Assembly: GCA_026709085.1 (NCBI GenBank)
Contig: JAPOTR010000054.1
Location: 55,173-119,172 of the forward strand
From: Cyanobacteria bacterium MAG CAR3_bin_5
Lineage (GTDB): Bacteria; Cyanobacteriota; Cyanobacteriia; PCC-6307; Cyanobiaceae
DNA: 64,000 nucleotides
Direction of reading: 5' to 3'
The position numbers were made by a program, and so were the translations under genes. This document shows positions 38,293 through 47,260 of the stretch, in pieces (the stretch's first letter is position 1; each line of letters starts with the position of its first letter). Below the pieces are notes generated by a model. The model did no database searches, was not told the DNA's origin, and saw nothing but the letters and a program-made list of their open reading frames with translations.

Positions 38293-39687
38293 ATGCTCCT
38301 CCGCTTCGGTGTGGAGAACCACCGCTCCATCCGCGACGCTCAAGAGTTGCTCCTGACCGCCTCCGAGCGGATCAAGCCGCAAGACAGGAGGGGAACGGTC
38401 TTCCCGGTACCAGGGACCCAGGAAGCTGCCCTGCCTGCCGTAGCGCTCTATGGCAGCAACGCTTCCGGGAAGTCCGGTGTCCTTGAAGCCCTGGGTTGGA
38501 TGAGTGGGCTGGTTGTCAACTCCCACACAGAGATGAAACCGGTGAGCCTCATCCTGCAACAACCCTTTCTACTGGACCTCGACAGCTCGACAAAGCCGAC
38601 TCGGCTTGAATGCACGTTCACCTTGAGCCATGGAAAAGAATTGAGTAGCAGCGGGCAAACCACAGAAGAAGTCCAGCCTGTCTACACCTATGGATTCAAA
38701 TATACACAGAAAGGAATCTGTGAAGAGTGGCTCTATCAGGAGGCAATCGAAGAAGATCAAGACAATCAATTACTATTTAGACGCACTACTGTTAATCAAA
38801 AGATTGACCTGAAAATAGGCAGTCAATTGTCTGGAGAAAATGAAATCATTAAAAAATTAACCCGACCCAATAGCTTGTTTTTGTCAGCAGCAGCGCAGAA
38901 TAATCATCCTCAACTGCTTGTGATCTATAAGTACTTTCTCAAAATGATGTTCCTGAAAGATCCGGAATCTGTTAGAGAACATCTGATCGCAGATCGTTTC
39001 TCCAAGCTTAAAAATCAAGAAACACTTAAAGACATTCTTCACCAAGCTGATATCGGAATTACTGATATTGTTGTGAAGGAGCTAGATTTGCCAGAAGATC
39101 AAACTAAAATAATGCGTGATCTTTCTGAGATCATACCTCAGATAATATCAAAACACATTTCATTTCCATTTGAGGCTAAAGTGACCTCTCCAGGATCTAT
39201 GCCTGTGAAACAACTTGGCTTTATCCACTCCACGGCTGATGGTAAGCCCAGGGCTCTAGGTTACGACTTGGAAAGCAGGGGCACTCAAGTTTTCCTCACC
39301 CTTCTCCTGCCAGCCTTGGAAGCGTTGTCCGAGGGATCGTTGCTGGTGATTGACGAGTTGGATACCAGCCTCCACCCTGATCTTTCCCGAGCATTCCTGT
39401 CCCTCTTTCACAGGAAAGCATCAAACCCCCATGGCGCCCAGCTTCTATTCTCAACCCACGACATTGCTCTACTGGACAGTCACACACTGGAACAGGACGA
39501 GATCTGGTTCACGGATAAAGATCCCGATGGCGCCTCTCGCCTGACGCCATTAACAGACTTCAAATTACCTGACCAGTTAAGGCATGATGACATTGAACAA
39601 GCCTACCGTCTCGGACGTTTTGGCGGGGTGCCCAATTCCAGGGAGTTCCTGGTTGAGCTTAACGCAGACCAAGGAGAGGAGAAGTGA
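38293..39687 (+). CDS. AAA ATPase of an AbiL/RloAB-type pair
   Basis: A 464-residue ATPase of the SMC/OLD-like AAA_21 group. FGVENHRSI opens the ABC fold, LYGSNASGKSGVLEAL is Walker A (about 52-62), LESRGTQVFLTLLLPAL the signature-like segment, SLLVIDELDTSLHP Walker B, and LLFSTHDIALL the switch histidine. The middle (38.7-39.2 kb) is AT-rich. The stop overlaps the RloB-like start by one base (TGATG). Such ATPase-RloB pairs are known as RloAB and occur in AbiL; the ATPase is thought to sense infection and release or activate the nuclease-like partner. Confidence 0.88.
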   Translation: MLLRFGVENHRSIRDAQELLLTASERIKPQDRRGTVFPVPGTQEAALPAVALYGSNASGKSGVLEALGWMSGLVVNSHTEMKPVSLILQQPFLLDLDSSTKPTRLECTFTLSHGKELSSSGQTTEEVQPVYTYGFKYTQKGICEEWLYQEAIEEDQDNQLLFRRTTVNQKIDLKIGSQLSGENEIIKKLTRPNSLFLSAAAQNNHPQLLVIYKYFLKMMFLKDPESVREHLIADRFSKLKNQETLKDILHQADIGITDIVVKELDLPEDQTKIMRDLSEIIPQIISKHISFPFEAKVTSPGSMPVKQLGFIHSTADGKPRALGYDLESRGTQVFLTLLLPALEALSEGSLLVIDELDTSLHPDLSRAFLSLFHRKASNPHGAQLLFSTHDIALLDSHTLEQDEIWFTDKDPDGASRLTPLTDFKLPDQLRHDDIEQAYRLGRFGGVPNSREFLVELNADQGEEK

Positions 39688-40331
39688 TGAGCCGCTTTAG
39701 ACGCCAACCTCCTGCCAAAGAGCCGGGAACAATCATGATCGTTGTCACTGAGGGGGAAAAGACGGAACCTGGGTATCTTAAGGCATTCAAAGAAATCCAT
39801 GTGCTGCCACACATAAAAAAATCGGTCTTTAAGTTGAGAATAATCCCTGGTATCGGTGTTCCAAAGACAGTTGTTGATCGTGCAATTCAGGAGCTAGAAG
39901 ATTTGCAGGGACCTCTCAGTGGGAAAGACTCCGTGTGGGCAATGTTTGATCGAGATGAGCATCCAGAGTTCAGGGAAGCAAAAGATAAAGCCAGAAGTAA
40001 AGAAGTTCACCTGGCAATTTCTAATCCATGTTTCGAGATTTGGGGAATTTATCATTATCAAGACTGGCAAGGTCCCATAGAAAGAGATCAATGCCAGAAG
40101 GAACTTGAGAGATTATGTCCAAGTTACAATAGAAAGTCTGGCAAAGTCTTTATAGATCATGATGCTATCAAAAATAAATATCGTGACGCTATGAGAAGAG
40201 CGAAAGAGTCACTCGATTCACGTAAGAGAGAAGGTGATCCAGAGGGAAATCCATCAACAAGTGTATATTTGTTGATGGAGGAAATTCTATCAAAAGTTGA
40301 AGAACTAAAACGACAGAATGAAGAACCATAG
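39687..40331 (+). CDS. rloB: RloB-like protein
   Basis: A 214-residue protein from ATG 39687; an AAGGAGAGGA ribosome site lies just upstream (39671-39680). TIMIVVTEGEKTEPGYLKAF, VWAMFDRDEHPEF and LAISNPCFEIWGIYHY are the three conserved acidic blocks of RloB, a Toprim-like nuclease fold. E in TEGEKTE and the DRDEH cluster are probable metal ligands. It is the likely effector of the preceding ATPase. A GTG at 39684 is an alternative start. Confidence 0.9.
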   Translation: MSRFRRQPPAKEPGTIMIVVTEGEKTEPGYLKAFKEIHVLPHIKKSVFKLRIIPGIGVPKTVVDRAIQELEDLQGPLSGKDSVWAMFDRDEHPEFREAKDKARSKEVHLAISNPCFEIWGIYHYQDWQGPIERDQCQKELERLCPSYNRKSGKVFIDHDAIKNKYRDAMRRAKESLDSRKREGDPEGNPSTSVYLLMEEILSKVEELKRQNEEP

Positions 40332-41008
40332 GCGAGTTGCAGCTCTGCCTTGCCGTCTCAACCCCACCCGCCAGAGCAGCAGCTACCAGCTACACTGGGC
40401 TTGGTAGGGTTGGGTGCTTGGGGGGTCTAAGCCACGAGATTCCCGGCAGGCGGCTTTTAGCCTGACTAAAGCAGGGCTTCTGGGAGTGGATTGTCCAGAG
40501 AACCGAACCTTCTTTGAAAGCGGTGTGGTTGCCAATATGTCGGATCATAGGCGCCATTGTCACTGACGTGCAGCACTGGATGGATCCTTCACCGACGCAA
40601 GGGATGGGAAGGATGGAGGCGGAGGGACCGTCATCTTCCGGTGACGAGTTCCGAGTCTAACGAGGCATAGGGGGCTATCCCAGGGTCGGAACCGGCCCGT
40701 TCAGAACAGTAATATTCACTGCAGCAAGAGGCTGTCTGGCCGCCACCGTCATCATTCAGCTATTGGGTCTGAGCCTGAGACTGGGCAATCACCACGAAAT
40801 GCCTTGCAGCAAGCATCGTCATTCTGCCCCCGCCACAGGCTGCCAGCAGCATAAGCAGTGGGGCGCCCCACGATGGCAAGGAGAAGGAGAAGGAGAAGGA
40901 GAAGGAGAAACTGGTAAAATTGTACTGGCAGGCTTCTCCGCCTTCAAGGAATCCTCAGCGTAGGACCATGATTTGCCACAGTGGACTTACACCCACCCCC
41001 AAGCGCCC
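40332..41008. other. Spacer upstream of ndhN with repeats
   Basis: About 680 bases. Contains repeat copies at 40437-40513 and 40527-40557 (matching 35.4 kb and 38.0 kb), and a GAGAAG hexamer tract at 40881-40910. It marks the edge between the defence island and core photosynthesis genes. The ndhN promoter must lie here but no clear box is seen. Confidence 0.6.
40881..40910. repeat. GAGAAG hexamer tandem repeat
   Basis: Five tandem GAGAAG-type units, about 100 bases before the ndhN start. Simple-sequence tracts of this kind vary in length by slippage; no function is implied. Confidence 0.85.
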
Positions 41009-41470
41009 ATGCCACTGCTGCTAGGCATCCGCCGTTTCCGCAAGGATCTGGAGCGCCACGGCGCCATGGCCGTCACAGCCCCTCTGGAGGGAGGCTTCGA
41101 GACCCGGCTGCTGCGCCGCCTCCGGGCAGCCGGTTACGCCGCCCAACTGTGCTCGGCCCGGGGCCTGGGGGATCCGGAGACGTTTCTCCTGGGTCTCCAT
41201 GGGGTCCGTCCACCCCACCTGGGGCATCAGAGCATTGGCGGTACGGCTGCCGTGGGTACGGTCTCCATGGCCCTGCCCCAACTCATGCCCCAACTCCAAA
41301 CGGACAAGCCGGTGTTGCTGTGGCTCCTGGAGGCCCAGGTGCTCAGCCGGGCGGAATTGGACACCTTTGTGGCCCTGCCCCGGCGTTACCCCGGCTTCCA
41401 TGTTGTCTGCGAGATGGGGGGAAGCCGGACGCTGCGCTGGCAGCCGCTGGCCGAGGCGTTAGCGGCGTGA
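41009..41470 (+). CDS. ndhN: NAD(P)H-quinone oxidoreductase subunit N
   Basis: A 153-residue peripheral subunit of the cyanobacterial NDH-1 complex on the thylakoid, used in respiration and cyclic electron flow. MPLLLGIRRFRKDLERHGAMAV, PLEGGFETRLLRRLRAAGY and GVRPPHLGHQSIGG are the family blocks, with MGGSRTLRWQPL at the end. ATG 41009 fits family starts. It is followed 4 bp later by ldpA, the arrangement common in picocyanobacteria. Confidence 0.96.
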   Translation: MPLLLGIRRFRKDLERHGAMAVTAPLEGGFETRLLRRLRAAGYAAQLCSARGLGDPETFLLGLHGVRPPHLGHQSIGGTAAVGTVSMALPQLMPQLQTDKPVLLWLLEAQVLSRAELDTFVALPRRYPGFHVVCEMGGSRTLRWQPLAEALAA

Positions 41471-41474
41471 GGCT

Positions 41475-42503
41475 GTGTCGGGTTACGCCGGCTATGCCCC
41501 TGAAGACGCTTTGCGCCATGGTTGTTGGCGCAAATTGATCTGCGGCGCCAGCAATCAGGACCTAGGCGCCGTTACGGATCTGGCCTGGGTCTACACCCGT
41601 GCGGGCATCCATTGCATTGACGTGGCGCCGGATCCGGCGGTGGTGGCCGCTGCCCGACAGGGCATGGCCGCGGCCCTCAATCCGGGGCAACCACCCCCAT
41701 GGCTCATGGTGAGCCTCAACGATGACACGGATCCCCATTTCCGCAAGGCCCATTTTGATCCCCGCCGCTGTCCTGCGGATTGCCCCCGCCCCTGTGAGGC
41801 CACCTGTCCCGTGGCGGCCATTTCACCTGCAGGTGTGGTCATGGACCGCTGTTATGGCTGTGGCCGTTGCCTGGCGGTGTGTCCCCTGGGCCTCATTGAG
41901 GAGCGGCCTTGGCGTTTGGAGCGCTCCCGGCTTCTGGACATCCTGGAGACCTGCCAACCGGAAGCCCTGGAAATTCACACCCGCCCTGGAGCAATCGCCC
42001 CGTTCACCCAACTTCTGGCCTTGCTGCAGCCCCTGCTGCCCCGGTTACGGCTGTTGGCGGTGAGTGCTGGCGGCCCCCTGGCCCAGTTGATTCCTTATCT
42101 GTGGCGACTCCACGGGTTGCTGACGAAGCAGCCGGCCCCCCATCTCTGGCAACTGGACGGCCGCCCCATGAGTGGAGACCTGGGCCGCGGCACAGCCCAT
42201 GCAGCGGTGGCATTGGCCCTTGGCGTATCTCGCCGTGGTCCCCCCGGACTGTTGCAGGTGGCCGGGGGCGTCAACCGCCATACCCAGGCGCTTCTGGAGC
42301 GCCATGGCCTGGTTGGCGGTGGAGAGAAGTCCCCGGCGGTGGCGGGCATGGCCTTCGGCGGCGCCGCCCGCCAACTGCTGAGCCCCTGGTTGACGGCTGC
42401 CCAGGCGCGGGGCAAGCCCCTGCGCCAACACCCCGACCTGGCGGCCATGGCCGTGGAGCAGGCCCAGGCTCTCTTGAACCTGCCTGCCGGGTCGGGGGCT
42501 TGA
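41475..42503 (+). CDS. ldpA: LdpA, redox-sensing Fe-S protein of clock input
   Basis: A 342-residue protein that in Synechococcus elongatus senses redox state through Fe-S clusters and adjusts circadian period to light. CRRKLICGASNQDL-like opening (seen as CWRKLICGASNQDL), then CPADCPRPCEATCP and CYGCGRCLAVCP: the second is a complete CxxCxxCxxxCP ferredoxin motif and the first a near version. Start GTG 41475, 4 bp after ndhN. In this symbiont-like genome the clock role is inferred from homology only. Confidence 0.92.
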   Translation: MSGYAGYAPEDALRHGCWRKLICGASNQDLGAVTDLAWVYTRAGIHCIDVAPDPAVVAAARQGMAAALNPGQPPPWLMVSLNDDTDPHFRKAHFDPRRCPADCPRPCEATCPVAAISPAGVVMDRCYGCGRCLAVCPLGLIEERPWRLERSRLLDILETCQPEALEIHTRPGAIAPFTQLLALLQPLLPRLRLLAVSAGGPLAQLIPYLWRLHGLLTKQPAPHLWQLDGRPMSGDLGRGTAHAAVALALGVSRRGPPGLLQVAGGVNRHTQALLERHGLVGGGEKSPAVAGMAFGGAARQLLSPWLTAAQARGKPLRQHPDLAAMAVEQAQALLNLPAGSGA

Positions 42504-42715
42504 CTTGGAGGATGTCCACAGTCATCCATAGGTGCGGCAACTTACACCGCTGGCGCGAATCGCGAATAAAGCAACAGACTTGGCTGCCTATCGGCTGTTG
42601 CTCCTGCCTGGAGCCATGGCAAACGAAGGTGATGCCCTTGGACAAACCCAGGCTCTTTCGGCCCATCGGCCAAGCAGGCGGGTTGACGTAAAGTGGTGTC
42701 TTCCACTCCCCGGCC

Positions 42716-44125
42716 ATGGCCGCGCCAGTCCCCTGTGCCCCTGGCCAGCCTGGACTCCTCCAGCCCATCACCATCCGCGAGCAGCGGGTTACCGATGATC
42801 TGGACCATCTGCTGGCGGTGTTGCCGGAGTCTCTCCAACGGCAGCTTGCTTCAGCGGAGCGGCGCCAGGATCTGCTGGAGGTGGTGCTGGATTTGGGGCG
42901 CCCTCCCGAGGCCCGCTATCCCGGCCGGCGGCTGGACCTGGAGGACGCTCCCCTCAGCCGGGAGGCATTGGATGGGATCCTTGCCCGGGTAGGACGCTTT
43001 GGTGGCGATAACCGGGCGGGGATTGCCCGGACCCTGCACCGCATCAGCGCCCTGCGCAACCGGGCGGGAGAGGTGATTGGTCTCACCTGTCGGGTGGGGC
43101 GGGCGGTGTACGGCACCGTGGCCATCGTCCGGGACCTGGTGGAATCCAACCAGTCCATCCTGATCATGGGGTATCCCGGCGTGGGCAAGACCACGGTGCT
43201 GCGGGAAATCGCCCGGGTGCTGGCTGACGAGATGGATCGGCGGGTGGTGGTCATCGACACCAGCAACGAAATCGCCGGTGACGGGGACATTCCCCACCCG
43301 GCCATCGGCCGGGCGCGACGGATGCAGGTGCCGGATCCCCAGCATCAGCACCGGGTCATGATCGAAGCGGTGGAAAACCACATGCCCGAGGTGATTGTCA
43401 TTGACGAGATCGGCAGTGAGCAGGAAGCCTGGGCAGCCCGCACCATTGCCGAGCGGGGCGTGCAACTGGTGGGCACGGCCCATGGCCGTCACCTGGCCAA
43501 CCTGATCAAGAATCCCGCCCTCCGTGACCTGATTGGCGGCCTGCAGGCGGTCACTCTGGGGGACGAGGAGGCCCGCCGCCGCGGCTCGCAGAAAACGGTG
43601 CAGGAACGTTGCGGCCCGCCCACCTTTCCCCTGGCGGTAGAAATGCACAGCCGTGACTGCTGGCATGTGCATTGGAACGTGGCCCGCACCGTGGACGCCC
43701 TGCTACGGGACCGCCCCGTCCAGTCCCAGGTGCGCCGCCTGGATGAACGGGGTGTTCTCCATGTGCAGAATCCCTCCCCCTGCCCTCCCGGAGTGGGGGA
43801 TCCGGAGGGATCCTCCACGGCGCCGCCTGCGCTCCCCGCCGCCCGGGACACCCGCCTGCGTATCTATCCCTCCGGCGTAACCCCGCACCAACTGGACGCC
43901 CTGATTGATGACCGGCAGCTACCGGTACAGGTGGTGCGCACGGTGGATCGGGCTGATGCGGTGCTCTCCCTGCGCAACAGCCTCAGCCGTGATCCGGGAG
44001 CACGACAGGCGGCCAAGGGTCTGGGGGTCCCCATCCACGTAATCAAGTCCGCCAACCCGAACCAGTTGCAAAGGGCCCTGGAGCGATTGCTGTTGCGCTT
44101 TCACGCCAGGGGTGATGTGGTGTAA
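42716..44125 (+). CDS. R3H-domain AAA ATPase (Ycf45-like)
   Basis: A 469-residue ATPase of the Ycf45/SpoIIIAA-related group. GYPGVGKTTVLREIARVLAD is Walker A (about 141-160), VVVIDTSNEIAGDGDIPH and EVIVIDEIGSEQEAWAARTIAERG is Walker B, and GTAHGRHLANLIKNP follows. The C-terminal ~90 residues contain a nucleic-acid-binding R3H-like tail (SLSRDPGARQAAKGLGVPIHVIK). Widely conserved in cyanobacteria; exact function unknown. tRNA-Gln starts 28 bp after its stop. Confidence 0.9.
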   Translation: MAAPVPCAPGQPGLLQPITIREQRVTDDLDHLLAVLPESLQRQLASAERRQDLLEVVLDLGRPPEARYPGRRLDLEDAPLSREALDGILARVGRFGGDNRAGIARTLHRISALRNRAGEVIGLTCRVGRAVYGTVAIVRDLVESNQSILIMGYPGVGKTTVLREIARVLADEMDRRVVVIDTSNEIAGDGDIPHPAIGRARRMQVPDPQHQHRVMIEAVENHMPEVIVIDEIGSEQEAWAARTIAERGVQLVGTAHGRHLANLIKNPALRDLIGGLQAVTLGDEEARRRGSQKTVQERCGPPTFPLAVEMHSRDCWHVHWNVARTVDALLRDRPVQSQVRRLDERGVLHVQNPSPCPPGVGDPEGSSTAPPALPAARDTRLRIYPSGVTPHQLDALIDDRQLPVQVVRTVDRADAVLSLRNSLSRDPGARQAAKGLGVPIHVIKSANPNQLQRALERLLLRFHARGDVV

Positions 44126-44153
44126 AATAGAGAAGCCGTCAGCACCCCGGCAG

Positions 44154-44225
44154 TGGGCCGTCGCCAAGTGGTAAGGCAGCGGGTTTTGGTCCCGCCATTC
44201 CTAGGTTCGAATCCTAGCGGCCCAG
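44154..44225 (+). tRNA. tRNA-Gln (TTG)
   Basis: A 72-nt cloverleaf: acceptor TGGGCCG pairs with CGGCCCA, D-loop with AAGTGGTAAGGC, anticodon loop TTTTGGT (anticodon TTG), and T-loop GTTCGAATC with discriminator G. It sits 18 bp before the phycobilin lyase start. Confidence 0.96.
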
Positions 44226-44230
44226 TTACG

Positions 44231-44238
44231 TAAGGAGG
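44231..44238 (+). promoter_or_regulatory. Strong ribosome site setting a GTG start
   Basis: TAAGGAGG, five bases before GTG 44244. It decides for the GTG over the in-frame ATG at 44265 as the lyase start. Confidence 0.85.
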
Positions 44239-44243
44239 CAACT

Positions 44244-44843
44244 GTGGAGTCCATCCCCAACGCCATGGCCTTCTTTGCCCGCAGTGCGGGCCGTTGGCGT
44301 TCCCAACGCACCAGTCACCATCTTCTCCACCGTCGCACTGAAGCAGGCGCCAGCCATATTGAAGTGGTCACCGTGCCCCCGGAAGATGAACGCCTGGTGA
44401 CCATTGCCCGCCTCCACGGCGAACCACCCGAGGCCGTCCGGGGGGGCTGCCATGTGCGTTGGCTGGGTTCCATGGCGTGGGACCGTGCGGGGGAGGATCA
44501 CCAGGGGGAGACGGTCTTTGCCCTGATTCCCACCGATGAGCACGGCCGTCGGGGGAAGTTGCTGCGGGATCGCGGCTATGCCGAGACCGCAACGGTGGCG
44601 GGACAGTTCCGCATGGATGATGAGGACGGCCTGGAGTTGATCACCACCTACGAGACCATGCGCAGCCGGGAACGCTTCTGGTTTGTCGGTTCCCAGGTGC
44701 GTCTACGCACCAGCACAGTGGAAGGGCTGTCCAACACGGCGTCCTTATCCGTTGAAACCCGGATCGAAGGCCCCAGCAAGGCTGAACCCACACCCGCTCC
44801 AGTTCCGGAGGCGGTGCTTCGACAGGCGGCCCTGGGCTGGTGA
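44244..44843 (+). CDS. cpcS: S-type phycobiliprotein lyase (CpcS/CpeS family)
   Basis: A 199-residue lipocalin-fold lyase that attaches bilin to a cysteine of phycobiliprotein subunits. AMAFFARSAGRWRSQRTSHHL is the family opening. ETVFALIPTDEHGRRGKLLRDRGYAE, GQFRMDDEDGLELITTYE and ERFWFVGSQVRLRTSTVEG are further blocks, with W and R residues of the bilin pocket. The exact subclass (CpcS, CpeS or CpeU) cannot be fixed by eye. It begins 18 bp after tRNA-Gln and is followed by cpcG, a phycobilisome linker, supporting the role. Confidence 0.88.
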   Translation: MESIPNAMAFFARSAGRWRSQRTSHHLLHRRTEAGASHIEVVTVPPEDERLVTIARLHGEPPEAVRGGCHVRWLGSMAWDRAGEDHQGETVFALIPTDEHGRRGKLLRDRGYAETATVAGQFRMDDEDGLELITTYETMRSRERFWFVGSQVRLRTSTVEGLSNTASLSVETRIEGPSKAEPTPAPVPEAVLRQAALGW

Positions 44844-44935
44844 GGAACGTTAAGGACTGTGATTTCACCGCGCTCTGCCGAGGGTGTCTCCGTGGTTTGT
44901 CCCTTACCATTCAAGCCGTACCGAGCCGGTGACCC

Positions 44936-45697
44936 GTGGCGCTTCCCCTTCTCAACTACGCCCTCGAAACCCAAAATTCCCGGGTGAAAGGCCACGGGGG
45001 GGCCGATGATGCCCAGGCGCGTATCTTCAGCGCCCAGAAGGTGCTCAGCGACTCCGACACCACCGCCCTCATCGAGGCGGCCTATCGGCAGATCTTTTTC
45101 CACGCCTTCAAGTACAGCCGGGATTCCTTCCTGGAGTCCCAGTTGCGCAACAACCAGATCACGGTGCGGGACTTCATCCGCGGCCTTCTGCTCTCGGACA
45201 CCTTCAGAAGCTCCTTCTACCGCTTCAACAGCAACTACCAGGTGGTGACCCAACTGGTGCAGCGGGTTCTGGGGCGGGACGTCCATGGCCAGGCGGAAAC
45301 CATCGCCTGGTCCATCGTCATCTGCAACAAGGGCTTGGTGGGCCTGGTGGACGCCCTGCTGGATTCCCAGGAGTACATCGACAACTTCGGCTACGACACG
45401 GTCCCCTACCAGCGCCGCCGGGTGCTGCCGGGCCGGGAGTTGGGAGAAACGCCGTTCAACATCAAGTCTCCCCGCTACGAGTCTTACTGGCGCGGCATTC
45501 TGGGCTTCCCCAAGGCTGTGTTTTCCACCGGCGCCTCTGCCAAGAAACTGCCCTCCCGGGCCGCTGCAAGCCGTGGCGGCAATCCCAACGACTACCGCAC
45601 CTGGGTGAGCGCCGTGGGCGCCACCCGGTGTGTTGCCGGTGGTAGCACCAACACATCCTTCGACTACATGGCCAAGGTGCGCTATCGCAAGGTGTGA
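44936..45697 (+). CDS. cpcG: Phycobilisome rod-core linker CpcG
   Basis: A 253-residue linker that joins phycocyanin rods to the allophycocyanin core. [19 protein letters not shown] is the typical CpcG start. The PBS_linker domain (about 20-150) has [35 protein letters not shown] and RFNSNYQVV, and [19 protein letters not shown] follows. GTG start at 44936. It shows that rods of phycocyanin are made. The last 50 residues are variable. Confidence 0.96.
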   Translation: MALPLLNYALETQNSRVKGHGGADDAQARIFSAQKVLSDSDTTALIEAAYRQIFFHAFKYSRDSFLESQLRNNQITVRDFIRGLLLSDTFRSSFYRFNSNYQVVTQLVQRVLGRDVHGQAETIAWSIVICNKGLVGLVDALLDSQEYIDNFGYDTVPYQRRRVLPGRELGETPFNIKSPRYESYWRGILGFPKAVFSTGASAKKLPSRAAASRGGNPNDYRTWVSAVGATRCVAGGSTNTSFDYMAKVRYRKV

Positions 45698-45843
45698 GGT
45701 TTTCTCAGGATTGAGGCCCTGTTTGCAAGGCAAGGGATCGGAATTGGGTCGGGGCACTGTCAGGAAAGCCTCACCGACCGGCCATGAAGACTTGTGGTTT
45801 TGGGAAGCTGTCTCCACACTGATTCCAAAGCATTTCTTTAGAG

Positions 45844-47025
45844 ATGGCTGACCTTGATGCTCCTCTGTCCTCCCTGGCGCGTCTCACCTTGAGGCAACTG
45901 CGCGCCATTGCCAGCCAACTGGGCATCAATCTCGGGGCCCGCCAGAGAAAGCAAGCTCTGGTTCAGGAGATTAGCCAGCATCCACGCATGAAGCCGTCCT
46001 CAGCGGTTTCCGAAGCCGCTGAACCCCAAAAGTCTGCATCCGTGCAGAACAACAGCGCCCCTGCTCCCCGGACTTCAGCCACCGTTGCCGTCCCGGAGGG
46101 GCCTGCCCCCCAGCCTTCCTCCGCCCCGTCCGGGTCATCGTCTTCCCGGGACAATGACCGGGTGGTCTTCCTGCCCCGTGACCCCGAGTGGGGTTACGTC
46201 TTCTGGGAGATCTCTCCGGAAACCCGCAAAGCCGCCGAGGCGGCTGGAGCCCAGCAGCTTTGCCTGCGGGTCAGTGACGTGACAGGGATGGATGATGGCG
46301 CTGCCCATCCCCATACCCTGCAGGAGGTGCCCGTGGATGCCAACTCGGCGGATTGGCATGTGCCCATGCCCCTCAGCAATCGTGATTACCGCGTCGAACT
46401 GGGTTTTCGTCTTGAGGATGCCGGCTGGCTATCCGTAGCCTTCTCCGCCAAGGCACGGGTTCCTGCGGCCAGGCCCAGCGAGCAGATTCTGGATCAGTTT
46501 GTGCCGTTTTCCCTGGATACCGCTACCCCGATCCCCCTGCCCACCCCTGAGGAAGCCCCCCTGGATAGCGCCATCCACGAGCGTCTCTATCAGATGGCCA
46601 CGGGCGTCTCCCTGCGGCGGCAAGGATCGGAAGCGTTCCAGCAACCGCTGCGCGAGCTTGGCTTGCAAGGGGAAAAAGCCGGCTTCTCCGATTCCGCCGC
46701 CGGCGTCTGGGCTAGTGGCCGCACGGACTCCGGCGCCGGTATGGCGCGCCAGCGCTCCTTCTGGCTGGTGGCTGATGCGGAACTCATTGTCTACGGGGCC
46801 ACGGATCCTTCCGCGTCCCTGACCATCGGGAACGAGCCGGTGCCGCTCACCCCGGAAGGCACCTTCCGCATCCAGGTGCCGTTCCGGGACGGTCAGCAGC
46901 GCTACGCCATGAGGGCGGTGGCCGCCGATGGGGAGCAGAAGCGCGAGGTCACCATGGCGTTCCAGCGCACAACCCCCTGCGACAACACCAACACCGCCGC
47001 AGATGCTGTGGGGGAGTGGTTCTAG
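45844..47025 (+). CDS. DUF4912 protein with Rho N-terminal-like motif
   Basis: A 393-residue protein. Residues 8-48 (SLARLTLRQLRAIASQLGI, RQRKQALVQEI) resemble the SAP-like Rho N-terminal domain. A Pro/Ala/Ser-rich linker (about 60-105) leads to DUF4912: DRVVFLPRDPEWGYVFWEI and REYRVELGF-like (RDYRVELGFRLEDAGW). The final third repeats a sensor-like pattern (WLVADAELIVYGATDPSASLTI, RYAMRAVAADGE). No enzyme motif. Conserved in picocyanobacteria, function unknown; followed 31 bp later by a small membrane protein. Confidence 0.85.
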   Translation: MADLDAPLSSLARLTLRQLRAIASQLGINLGARQRKQALVQEISQHPRMKPSSAVSEAAEPQKSASVQNNSAPAPRTSATVAVPEGPAPQPSSAPSGSSSSRDNDRVVFLPRDPEWGYVFWEISPETRKAAEAAGAQQLCLRVSDVTGMDDGAAHPHTLQEVPVDANSADWHVPMPLSNRDYRVELGFRLEDAGWLSVAFSAKARVPAARPSEQILDQFVPFSLDTATPIPLPTPEEAPLDSAIHERLYQMATGVSLRRQGSEAFQQPLRELGLQGEKAGFSDSAAGVWASGRTDSGAGMARQRSFWLVADAELIVYGATDPSASLTIGNEPVPLTPEGTFRIQVPFRDGQQRYAMRAVAADGEQKREVTMAFQRTTPCDNTNTAADAVGEWF

Positions 47026-47056
47026 GACCAACCCAACCGGATCGGAGGTTGCCACA

Positions 47057-47257
47057 ATGGGGACAGCCTCCGGATCTTCCATGAACAACACCTTGTTCAA
47101 GTTCCTTCCCCTGGCGGGGGTTGTCATCGTTCCCCAGGTGGTTCCGCGATTGATGGTCCACCTGGGGATCGGTGCGGGCGTGGCGTTTGCCGTTGTGGTG
47201 GTGTGCCTGTGGTTTGCCCTGCTGGTGAGTCGCGCCGAGATGCCTGGCCATGGCTGA
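47057..47257 (+). CDS. Small two-span membrane protein
   Basis: A 66-residue protein with a GGAGG ribosome site 8 bases before ATG 47057. Two hydrophobic segments, FKFLPLAGVVIVPQVVPRL and GIGAGVAFAVVVVCLWFALLV, predict a hairpin in the membrane. Nothing else is recognised. It is probably cotranscribed with the DUF4912 gene and runs into the convergent end of mscS, 3 bp away. Confidence 0.7.
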   Translation: MGTASGSSMNNTLFKFLPLAGVVIVPQVVPRLMVHLGIGAGVAFAVVVVCLWFALLVSRAEMPGHG

Positions 47258-47260
47258 GGG

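Noticed and set aside
40763..40963. 66-codon frame covering the GAGAAG tract
   Set aside because: Coding potential comes from the simple repeat; no homology pattern.
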